Source: Burkholderiales bacterium
GTDB lineage: Bacteria; Pseudomonadota; Gammaproteobacteria; Burkholderiales; Burkholderiaceae_F
Reading direction: 5' to 3'
Length of the DNA: 8,994 bases
Assembly (NCBI GenBank): GCA_024641225.1
Contig: JAHEDN010000081.1
Location: 1-8,994 of the forward strand
Below are positions 1 to 8,612 of this stretch, piece by piece (position 1 is the stretch's first letter; each line of letters opens with the position of its first letter). Made by a program: the position numbers and the translations under genes. The notes under the pieces were generated by a model. It was not told the origin of the DNA and ran no database searches. It saw nothing but the letters and a program-made list of their open reading frames with translations.

Positions 1-1165
1 CGAGCCATTGCAGGTATTCGTAGAACTCGACGCGTTCGCCGTGTTCCTGGGCAAAGCGCTGCACGGCAGGCGCGTCGGGCTCGCGGTACTCGACCGGCCA
101 CAGCGGCCAGCCCCAGACTGCGTTGTCCTCACGAAAGAAATGCTCCTGCAGGGCCTCGAACAACGCATGGCGGTGCAGCGCCTCGCCTCGTGCCGCGCGA
201 AAGGCATCGAAAGCCTGCGCGCGGGCGCTGTTGCCCGACATATGGCGGCCGCGGAAATGCGCGAACAGCATTTCCAGCACCTGCTTCTTGGCTTCGGCCA
301 CGCCGACATAGTCGACCATCTCGGTGCCGCGCAGCCGCTTCAGCCTGGCCTGGAACGGCGCGCTGCGCACGAGGCTGCGAGCCGCTTCGCTCTCGCCGTA
401 GTCCTCGGTCGCCTCGATGTCGAGATACAGCGTGTTCACGAACAACCGGCTCGACGGGCTGTACGGGCTCGCATGGGCCGGGTTGTGCGGGAACATCGCG
501 TGCAGCGGGTTAACGCCGACCACGCTGGCCCCGTTCAGTCCCCACAGCTCGACCAGTGCCGTCAGGTCGCTGAAGTCGCCGATGCCCCAGTTGCGCTCCG
601 AGCGCACGGCGTACAGCTGCGCCGCTGCACCCCAGACGCGCCCATCGTCGCCCAGTGCGGGCGGCACGTAGCACGCCTGCGGCGCGACGATGAGCAGGCA
701 CTCGCCGAGCACGGCATCGCCGTTGCTCACGCTCAGCCGGTGATAGCCCTCGGTCAGCGGTGCAGGCAGAGGAAGCTCGCAGGCGATGAACTTCGCTTCG
801 CCCACGCTGCCACGCTCGATGGCCGCCAGTTCGGCGACACGGATCGTCGTCTCGCGACACTGCCCGCTGTTATCGGTCAGCCGCCAGATGAGCGAAGCTG
901 CCTGCAGGTCCGCCGGCAGGCGCAGCGGGATGACCTCGCGCGCCTGCCCCGACACCCAGGCGGCAGGCAGCACACGCTGCCACGCGGCGGCTTCATGCGC
1001 GGCGATCGCTGCTTCGATCGCCGGTTCGTCGTGCGCGGCGACGTGCATCGCGCCGAGCAGGTCGACCAGCACCTGCGGCTCGATGTGGTGCACCTTCTGC
1101 CAGACGTCGGTGTACTCGAGGGCGATGCCCTTGAGCTGCGCCAGATGTTCGAGTCGCGTGGTCAA
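1..1165 (-). CDS. malQ: 4-alpha-glucanotransferase (amylomaltase, GH77), N-terminal 388 residues, cut by the window edge
   Basis: MalQ transfers alpha-1,4-glucan segments between malto-oligosaccharides in the cytoplasm and releases glucose. The frame is open from 1165 down to position 2 without a stop, giving 388 codons of a protein usually near 700. Residues 1-160 match the extra N-terminal region of E. coli-type MalQ. The GH77 barrel begins near residue 178: RNWGIGDFSDL at 191-201, then VNPLHAMFPHNPAHASPYSP at 218-237 and SSRLFVNTLYLDIEA at 238-252, all hallmarks of the family. The catalytic Asp and Glu lie in the missing C-terminal half. The start is inferred to be TTG at 1165, because it overlaps the treZ stop (TTGA), a GGAG lies five bases upstream at 1171-1174, and the first 40 residues align in length and pattern with other MalQ N-termini. 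It is the third gene of the glgX-treZ-malQ operon and translationally coupled to treZ. The identification is firm; the exact start is slightly less so. Confidence 0.93.
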   Translation of the reverse strand, partial: MTTRLEHLAQLKGIALEYTDVWQKVHHIEPQVLVDLLGAMHVAAHDEPAIEAAIAAHEAAAWQRVLPAAWVSGQAREVIPLRLPADLQAASLIWRLTDNSGQCRETTIRVAELAAIERGSVGEAKFIACELPLPAPLTEGYHRLSVSNGDAVLGECLLIVAPQACYVPPALGDDGRVWGAAAQLYAVRSERNWGIGDFSDLTALVELWGLNGASVVGVNPLHAMFPHNPAHASPYSPSSRLFVNTLYLDIEATEDYGESEAARSLVRSAPFQARLKRLRGTEMVDYVGVAEAKKQVLEMLFAHFRGRHMSGNSARAQAFDAFRAARGEALHRHALFEALQEHFFREDNAVWGWPLWPVEYREPDAPAVQRFAQEHGERVEFYEYLQWL

Positions 1166-2976
1166 AGCAGCTCCAGTGACCAGCGTACGGACCACGGCGG
1201 CAGCTCGCCGTCGATTGCATGGCTGGCGTACAGCGTCACGCCCGGTGTGACCTCGGGCGCGGTGACGGCCCCGTCACCGAGATGGGCGAGCAGGTGCAGC
1301 GTACCGGCGTCGCCCACCGGCCAGCGCACCAGCAGCGAACCCGCGGGCGACAGTTCGAAGCTGCCGCTGCGTATCTGCGGCAGCAGCGGCACCAGGCGCT
1401 CGTGGCGGATCGACAGCAGCTCGCGGTAAAGCTCTCGCCAGCGCTGGTGCAACGGCTGCCCGATCTCGGCCCAGTTCAGCTTGCTGCGCGCGCAGGTCGC
1501 GGCGTCGTTCGGGTCGGGAATGCGGTCGCGCACCGCGGGGTCCGAAAAGCGCGCGAAGCGCCCGAACTCGTTGCGCCGGCCGTGCGTGACTGCCTGCGCC
1601 AGTTCGCCGGTGAAGTCGCAGAAATACTGGAACGGACTGCTGGCGCCGAATTCCTCGCCCATGAACAGCATCGGCACCGCCGGCGCCAGCAACACGCAGG
1701 CGGTCAGCGCGCGCAGCGCGTCTTCCGGGGCCAGGTGAACCAGCCGCTCGCCGAAGGCGCGGTTGCCGACCTGGTCGTGCGTCTGCAGGAAATCGACGAA
1801 TGCCAGCGGTGGCAGGTGCGTCGAGGCTTCGCCACGCAGTTCGCCATGCCGATACGGCGACGGGTCGCCCTGGTAGGCGAAGCCCTCGGCGAGCGTGCGA
1901 CCGAGCAGCGCCAGCGGCCGCTGCGCGTAGTCAGCGTAGTAGCCGTCGGTCTCACCGGTCGCGATCACGTGAATCGCGTGGTGGATGTCGTCGTTCCACT
2001 GCGCCGTGGCCAGCGGTGCCCGGCCGTCGGGCTCGCGCGGCAGGTAGCACGACTGGTTCAGGTCGTTCTCAAGGATGAGGTGGAGGTGGCGGTCGCGCCC
2101 CGGCCCGTCCCGCACCGCGCGCGCCAGTTCCTCGACGATGTGCTGCTTCGAGTCGTCGGCGATGGCGTGGATCGCATCCAGGCGCAGACCGTCGAGCTGA
2201 TATTCGTCCAGCCAGTACAGCGCGTTGTGGATGAAGAAATCGCGCACCGTTCGGTTGTCGTCGCCGTCGAAGTTGACTGCCGCGCCCCACGGTGTCTGGT
2301 GCCGGGGATTGAAGAACTGCGGCGCGTAAACGTGCAGGTAATTTCCGTCGGGACCGAAGTGGTTGTAGACGACGTCGAGCAGAACCATCAGCCCGCGCTT
2401 GTGCGCGGCGTCGATCAGCCGCTTGAAGTCCTCGGGAGTGCCATAGCTCGCCTGCGGCGCGAACAGCAGTACGCCGTCGTAGCCCCAGCCGCGGCTGCCC
2501 GAAAACGACGCCACCGGCATCAGTTCGAGCGCGGTGACGCCGAGCGCGACGAGGTCATCGAGCCGCTCGACCGCGGCGGCGAAAGTGCCCTCCGCGGTGA
2601 AGGTGCCGACGTGCATTTCGTAGACGACCGCTTCGTGCCATGGCCGGCCTCGCCAGTCGGCCGCCTGCCATTCGTAGGCGCGTGGATCGACCAGACGGCT
2701 TGCACCATGCACGCCGTCCGGATTGCTGCGCGAGGCCGGATCGGGCACCAGCGGCTTGCCGTCGACGTGGAAGGCATAGTGCGTCGACTCGTCTGCGGCC
2801 TCGACCGTAGCCTCGTGCCAGCCGTTCCCGCTCGCCTGCATCGTGACGTGGCCCGGCCGCGGCCCGCCGACCAGCACGACGTCGACCTGGTGCGCGGCCG
2901 GAGCCCACAGCCGGAAGCGGGCGCCGCCGCCCTTCGTGAATTCGGCGCCAAACGGCATGTGATGCACGCGTCTCAT
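1162..2976 (-). CDS. treZ: Malto-oligosyltrehalose trehalohydrolase
   Basis: TreZ (GH13) hydrolyses the alpha-1,4 bond next to the terminal trehalose of maltooligosyl-trehalose, freeing trehalose in the cytoplasm. Numbered from the upstream ATG at 2988, an N-terminal beta-sandwich (MPFGAEF at 11, FRLWAPAA at 25) precedes the barrel. EMHVGTFTAEGTF lies at 124-136 and LLDVVYNHFGPDGNYL at 203-218. The expected catalytic trio is intact: D271 in GLRLDAIHAI, E307 in LILENDL and D405 in QTHDQVGNR. TAQWNDDIHHAIHV at 328-341 is typical of TreZ and separates it from glycogen branching enzyme. Length (604-608) is normal. Two starts compete. The ATG at 2988 directly abuts AAAGGA (2989-2994), leaving no spacer. 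The ATG at 2976, chosen here, has a 12-base spacer. A third ATG at 2958 begins the conserved domain but has no nearby ribosome site. The gene follows glgX by 58 bases and overlaps malQ by four. Its substrate requires TreY, which is not in the window. Confidence 0.93.
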   Translation of the reverse strand: MRRVHHMPFGAEFTKGGGARFRLWAPAAHQVDVVLVGGPRPGHVTMQASGNGWHEATVEAADESTHYAFHVDGKPLVPDPASRSNPDGVHGASRLVDPRAYEWQAADWRGRPWHEAVVYEMHVGTFTAEGTFAAAVERLDDLVALGVTALELMPVASFSGSRGWGYDGVLLFAPQASYGTPEDFKRLIDAAHKRGLMVLLDVVYNHFGPDGNYLHVYAPQFFNPRHQTPWGAAVNFDGDDNRTVRDFFIHNALYWLDEYQLDGLRLDAIHAIADDSKQHIVEELARAVRDGPGRDRHLHLILENDLNQSCYLPREPDGRAPLATAQWNDDIHHAIHVIATGETDGYYADYAQRPLALLGRTLAEGFAYQGDPSPYRHGELRGEASTHLPPLAFVDFLQTHDQVGNRAFGERLVHLAPEDALRALTACVLLAPAVPMLFMGEEFGASSPFQYFCDFTGELAQAVTHGRRNEFGRFARFSDPAVRDRIPDPNDAATCARSKLNWAEIGQPLHQRWRELYRELLSIRHERLVPLLPQIRSGSFELSPAGSLLVRWPVGDAGTLHLLAHLGDGAVTAPEVTPGVTLYASHAIDGELPPWSVRWSLELL

Positions 2977-2988
2977 GATCGGTTGCAT

Positions 2989-2994
2989 TCCTTT
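2989..2994 (-). promoter_or_regulatory. Ribosome-binding site deciding the treZ start
   Basis: On the minus strand this reads AAAGGA. It touches the ATG at 2988 and sits 12 bases before the ATG at 2976. A ribosome site needs some spacing, so I favour initiation at 2976, although 12 bases is slightly long. Confidence 0.5.
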
Positions 2995-3034
2995 GGGGTT
3001 ACGGCCGCGCGCAAGGCGATGGCCGGCACCGGCG

Positions 3035-5170
<2,136 letters not shown>

Positions 5171-5290
5171 TGCTTCCTCTGCAGCACCGGGACGGCGCCG
5201 CCTTATTGTTCTGCGGACTGAGATCCTAGCCGCACTGCAACGTGAGCCGATGAGGCTTGCGCCGTACGCAAGGACTCGTACGTGACGACC
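5171..5290 (-). promoter_or_regulatory. Spacer upstream of glgX, likely promoter/operator region
   Basis: This 120-bp gap separates the amidotransferase stop from the glgX start and is the largest non-coding gap between supported genes on this strand. It contains a perfect 6-bp inverted repeat and two CGTACG palindromes near the amidotransferase end. I found no convincing sigma-70 -35/-10 pair: TAGGAT lies mid-spacer but has no matching -35. There is no hairpin followed by a T-run, so no intrinsic terminator for the upstream operon is visible. A promoter here is inferred from the gap and the change of pathway. Confidence 0.4.
5256..5272. repeat. Inverted repeat CTTGCG-N5-CGCAAG upstream of glgX
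   Basis: The arms are perfect 6-bp complements around a 5-base centre. Three further complementary bases (GAG at 5252-5254, CTC at 5275-5277) flank the arms after small mismatches. The site lies about 85 bp before the glgX start. It could be a transcription-factor operator or a weak RNA hairpin just after the amidotransferase gene. No T-tract follows on the minus strand, so it is not a standard terminator. Confidence 0.4.
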
Positions 5291-6238
5291 TCAACCGGCC
5301 GCCCGCAGCGTCGCCGGTCGCACCGCCATCGAATCGCGCTTGCGACGCCGGCAGTGCTCGAGGAATTCCCCGATGATCGGGCCGCTGTCAAGCAGGCTGC
5401 CGCCCGCCTGAGCGTGAAACTCCGGGTGCCACTGTACGCCCATCACGAAACTCGAACCGGTCCAGCGCACGGACTCGATGACGTCATCAGCCGGCGAGCG
5501 TGCCTCGATGGCCAGTCCGTTGCCCAGTCGCTTGATGCCTTGGTGATGAATGCTGTTGACGCACAGGCGGGCGCCTTCCCCGTACAGCTGCGCCAGCGTA
5601 CTGCCCGGTTCGAAGGCGAGTTCGTGATGCAGTTCGTCATATTTGGACGGGTCGAAATGCCCGATCGTATTCGGGACGTCGGTCGGGATGTCCTGATACA
5701 AGGTGCCGTTGAAGGCGACGTTGACCAGCTGCATGCCACGGCAGATGCCCAGCACCGGCTTCTGCTGGAACACGAAAGCCCACAGCAGCTCGATCTCGTA
5801 CATGTCGCGGACACGATCACCGCGCCAGGCCGGATCGCGCGGCTCCTCGCCGTAGGTGGTCGGGCTGAGATCGGCGCCGCCCTGCAAAACCAGACCGTCG
5901 AGCGCCTCGACGTAATCGCGGATCGACACGGCCGAACGCTGGACCGATGCGTCTTTGGCCAGCGTCGGCACCATGAACACAAGCGCACCGTGCGCCATGA
6001 TCCAGTGCGCTACCGACGCCTCGAGGTATTGCAGCGACTTGTTGCGGAAGCCGATGGCACGCGCCCCTTCGGGGTGCAGGATGCGTGCCGACACGCCGAT
6101 GCGCAGCGGTGCGCCTGCCGGGCGCACCGGCGGCGCGACCGCGGGCGTGCCCCCCGGTGAAGGGGCCACCGCGGTCAACGTGACGGTCGCCGGCCGCGCG
6201 GCGGCCGCCGCCGGAGTCGGCGCGGCGGGTTCGTCCAC
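5291..6238 (-). CDS. PuuD-like class I glutamine amidotransferase / gamma-glutamyl hydrolase (peptidase C26 family)
   Basis: Family members hydrolyse gamma-glutamyl amides, such as gamma-glutamyl-GABA in putrescine breakdown. The real substrate here is unknown. From the GTG at 6238 the product is 315 residues. An Ala/Pro-rich stretch fills about 1-43, then the domain begins at LRIGVSARI. LDGLVLQGGADLSPTTYGEE (about 113-132) is the substrate-loop region of the family. GICRGMQLVN carries the nucleophile C166, and GVQWHPEF supplies H271 and E273, so the triad is complete. The GTG start is chosen because it shares one base with the TAG stop of the ligase gene, an arrangement that suggests coupling. 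GGAG at 6251-6254 is 12 bases away, rather far. An upstream ATG at 6322 in the same frame would add 28 residues that are only an out-of-frame reading of the ligase gene. No synthetase domain is fused. It is the last gene of the antiporter-ligase-hydrolase operon. Alternatively it could supply ammonia to the adjacent ligase. Confidence 0.88.
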   Translation of the reverse strand: MDEPAAPTPAAAAARPATVTLTAVAPSPGGTPAVAPPVRPAGAPLRIGVSARILHPEGARAIGFRNKSLQYLEASVAHWIMAHGALVFMVPTLAKDASVQRSAVSIRDYVEALDGLVLQGGADLSPTTYGEEPRDPAWRGDRVRDMYEIELLWAFVFQQKPVLGICRGMQLVNVAFNGTLYQDIPTDVPNTIGHFDPSKYDELHHELAFEPGSTLAQLYGEGARLCVNSIHHQGIKRLGNGLAIEARSPADDVIESVRWTGSSFVMGVQWHPEFHAQAGGSLLDSGPIIGEFLEHCRRRKRDSMAVRPATLRAAG

Positions 6239-7407
6239 TAGAGTTGTCCGCTCCAGAGCAGGCTCGTCTGCCACATGAGGTCGGCAAGCGAATCGCTGCG
6301 CCGGAAGTGGTCGCGCATCCACGCTGCGTCATTGGCACGGCCTGCGGCCCATTCTCCGATCTGGCGCAGCGCCGCGACCGAGCGCAGTTCTTCGGCGTGC
6401 ACCGACACCAGTTCGACGGTTTCGACGATGTCCTCGTGAATCGGCCGGTGCACGTGGGAGGCCGGATCGATCATCAGGCCCTCGAGGCCGAAGCGGCAGG
6501 CCTGGAAGCGGTTGTACGTGTAGGTGAGATACATGTCCTCGTGCACGGTGACCGGGCGCTCGATCAGCAGATAGCGCGCCAGCGCCTGCACGTAGGCAGC
6601 GAGCGCAGCGGCTTTCTCGACAGTCAGTGGCGTATCGAACACCCGTACTTCTATCGTGCCGTACTCGGGCTTCGGCCGGATGTCCCAATAGAAATCCTTC
6701 ATGCTCTCGACCACCTTGGCCGCGCGCATTTTTTCGAAGTAGGCGACGAACGCCTCCCAGCGGTCGAGCACCGGCGCCCGGCCCGAAAGCGGGAACGCGT
6801 AAACCGCGTTCAGCCGCGATGAATCGAACGCGGTGTCGGTGCCCTGGTGGTACGGCGACGAGGCGGCCAGCGCGATGAAGTGCGGGATGTAGCGGCTCAT
6901 CGCATGCGTGAGGTACATCGCCGTGTCGCCGTCCGGGCAGCCGATGTGCACGTGCTGGCCGAAGATCGTGAACTGCTTGGCGAGGTAACCGTACAGCGTC
7001 GACAGTTGCCGGAAGCGCGGCCGGTCGAAGATCTGCCTGTCGCTCCAGTGCATGAACGGGTGCGCGCCGCCGCCCGCCACCAGCAGGTTGAGCCGCTTGG
7101 CGGCCGCGATCACCGCATCGCGGATCTGCTGCAATTCGTCCAGCGCCGTTTCGTAGCCCTCGTGGATGCCGGTGCTGATCTCGACCATGCTCTCGGTGAT
7201 CTCGGGCTTGATGTCGCCCGGATGCCCGGCACGCTCGACCAGGCGGATCAGGTCGTCGGCGCCGCGCGTCAGGTCGCAGTCGCGCCCGTTGAGGATCTGC
7301 AACTCGAGCTCGATGCCCATCGTCAGCGCCTTCGAGGCGCCGAACGTCATGTCGCTCATCGCGACACCTTCGCCCTTGCCCTTGGCCACGGGTTCGCCAG
7401 CGCTCAT
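6238..7407 (-). CDS. YbdK-family carboxylate-amine ligase (GCS2 superfamily)
   Basis: This family uses ATP to join a glutamate-type carboxylate to an amine. E. coli YbdK has weak glutamate-cysteine ligase activity, and its physiological substrate is unsettled. The 389-residue product shows the GCS2 pattern: MGIELELQ with the E33/E35 pair, ITESMVEISTG at 70-80 (E72, E76), AGGGAHPF at 111-118, FGQHVHIGCPDGD at 149-161, WDIRPKPEYGTIEVRVFD at 241-258 and NRFQACRFGLEG at 299-310. I see no broken motif. The ATG at 7407 overlaps the antiporter stop (ATGA) and has GGAGGA six bases upstream, so I prefer it. An internal ATG at 7359 also has a good ribosome site (GAAGG, seven bases) and gives an N-terminus closer in length to E. 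coli YbdK, so the first 16 residues are uncertain. The gene lies between an antiporter and a gamma-glutamyl hydrolase, which suggests a dedicated gamma-glutamyl product rather than bulk glutathione synthesis. The substrate cannot be read from sequence. Confidence 0.92.
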   Translation of the reverse strand: MSAGEPVAKGKGEGVAMSDMTFGASKALTMGIELELQILNGRDCDLTRGADDLIRLVERAGHPGDIKPEITESMVEISTGIHEGYETALDELQQIRDAVIAAAKRLNLLVAGGGAHPFMHWSDRQIFDRPRFRQLSTLYGYLAKQFTIFGQHVHIGCPDGDTAMYLTHAMSRYIPHFIALAASSPYHQGTDTAFDSSRLNAVYAFPLSGRAPVLDRWEAFVAYFEKMRAAKVVESMKDFYWDIRPKPEYGTIEVRVFDTPLTVEKAAALAAYVQALARYLLIERPVTVHEDMYLTYTYNRFQACRFGLEGLMIDPASHVHRPIHEDIVETVELVSVHAEELRSVAALRQIGEWAAGRANDAAWMRDHFRRSDSLADLMWQTSLLWSGQL

Positions 7408-8612
7408 CGCACGTCCTCCGCCGCCTCACCCGCCCGGCGCAGCGCGAGGTCGGTCGCCAGCGGGCCGGCGAAAGCGAGCACGGTGATCGCCAGGAACATC
7501 GCCGAGCCGATCTCTGCCGCCAGCGGCGGCGAATTCAGCAGCAGTTCGTTAAGCATCAGCAGCGCCAGACCGGACATCGGCATCAGCCCCAGGCTGACCA
7601 GCGAGGCCTTGCGCAAGGTCAGGCTGCTGGCGTTCGCCAGCACCATGATCGGCAGCGCCTTGCCCAGCAGGCGCGCAATGACGAAGACCAGCGCCAACGG
7701 CGCGGCGGCGGTCCAGCCGCGGAATTCGAGGCTGGCACCGGCCAGCGCGAACAGCAGCACGATGAACAGCATCGCCGTCTCGCCGAATCGCAGCGAAACG
7801 AAGTGTCGTTCTCGGTCGAACAGCCGCCCAAGTACGCCAAGCAGCAGCAGCGCCAGCGGGACCGACAGCTTGAGAACCGTGGCGGCGGCGACCGTCAGCA
7901 GCACCAGAGACACAGTCGCCGAGAACTGGAACGCCGGCCGCCGGCCGAAGAGGCGCAGCACACTCAGCATGACCAGCGCAATGACGGCGGCCAGCAGCAG
8001 GGAGCCTCCGATCAGGTACAGCGGATGCAGGATCATCGTGGTCAGCGGCTCCGCCTTCTCGTAGTGCAGCCAGCCGATGATCAGCGCCAGACCGACCACC
8101 GCGTAGGTGGTATTCAGCGCGGTGAACAGCATCACGCGCTCGGTGACCTGGCCCTGGGCGCGGAGGTCCTTCACGACGGTCATCACCACCGCCGGCGCAG
8201 TGGCCACCGCCAGCAGCGCCGCCGCCGCCGCGGTGATCGGCCGGATGCCGAACAAGGTCATTGCCAGATAGACCAGCACGAAGGTCAGCGCGGCCTCGAG
8301 AATGCTCGCCGCGAGCAGCGACGGGTTGCGCCGCAGCCAGCTGAGGTCGACCCGCTGGCCGAGCTCGAACAGCAACATGCCGACCGCGATGTCGACGAAG
8401 ATGCGCAGCTGTGAAACCGTCCCGGCGTCGATCACGCCGCCGATACCCGGGCCGAGCAGGGCGCCGACCGCCAGGTAGCCGATCACCCGGGACGAGTGAA
8501 GAAAGCGACGCACGACCTCGCCGGCCAGGATCGCCGCCAGAAGCAGCACGGCGATCCAGCCCAGCGGCGTCGGCGCGATCGGCCACGCAGGGAGAAATTG
8601 AAGCGAGTCCAT
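7404..8612 (-). CDS. CPA2-type cation:proton antiporter, membrane domain only
   Basis: This is an inner-membrane exchanger of the Na+/H+ or K+/H+ (KefC-like) superfamily. Its 402 residues are almost wholly hydrophobic, with about 12-13 spans, roughly 17-34, 43-57, 69-85, 98-123, 126-147, 160-182, 194-222, 231-249, 251-265, 278-295, 304-325, 337-359 and 368-391. VIGYLAVGALLGPGIGG at 43-59 and LLFELGQRVDLSWLRRNP at 80-97 are family signatures. The C-terminus ends right after the last span, so the TrkA-N/KTN nucleotide-binding domain of KefB/KefC is absent. At the usual ion site the sequence reads ATAPAVV (137-143) and TALNTTY (164-170), with no Asp where ND, QD or DD is expected. ATG at 8612 is the only start: no ATG, GTG or TTG lies between it and an in-frame TAG at 8732-8734. 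There is no good ribosome site just before it, although a purine run about 20-30 bases upstream might serve. It is the first gene of its operon. A transporter of another solute cannot be excluded. Confidence 0.88.
   Translation of the reverse strand: MDSLQFLPAWPIAPTPLGWIAVLLLAAILAGEVVRRFLHSSRVIGYLAVGALLGPGIGGVIDAGTVSQLRIFVDIAVGMLLFELGQRVDLSWLRRNPSLLAASILEAALTFVLVYLAMTLFGIRPITAAAAALLAVATAPAVVMTVVKDLRAQGQVTERVMLFTALNTTYAVVGLALIIGWLHYEKAEPLTTMILHPLYLIGGSLLLAAVIALVMLSVLRLFGRRPAFQFSATVSLVLLTVAAATVLKLSVPLALLLLGVLGRLFDRERHFVSLRFGETAMLFIVLLFALAGASLEFRGWTAAAPLALVFVIARLLGKALPIMVLANASSLTLRKASLVSLGLMPMSGLALLMLNELLLNSPPLAAEIGSAMFLAITVLAFAGPLATDLALRRAGEAAEDVR
7414..7419 (-). promoter_or_regulatory. Strong ribosome-binding site for the YbdK-family ligase
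   Basis: The minus strand reads GGAGGA six bases before the ATG at 7407, inside the last codons of the antiporter gene. With the ATGA overlap, it supports coupled translation from the longer start. Confidence 0.7.

Noticed and set aside
8..1429. 473-codon open frame on the plus strand
   Set aside because: It runs in exact codon register opposite malQ, which shows clear GH77 motifs. It is a mirror frame, not a gene.
5256..5272. Intrinsic terminator after the amidotransferase gene
   Set aside because: The hairpin has only six perfect pairs and no T-run follows it on the minus strand.
5282..6160. 292-codon open frame on the plus strand
   Set aside because: It is antisense to the amidotransferase, whose triad and family motifs are complete. 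Its translation has no recognisable domain.
6239..6322. Upstream ATG extension of the amidotransferase (28 codons)
   Set aside because: These codons lie wholly inside the ligase gene in another frame. The GTG at 6238 at the stop overlap is more economical.
6847..8064. 405-codon open frame on the plus strand
   Set aside because: It spans the ligase/antiporter junction in antisense and becomes a Ser/Arg-rich low-complexity stretch. It is not a plausible protein.
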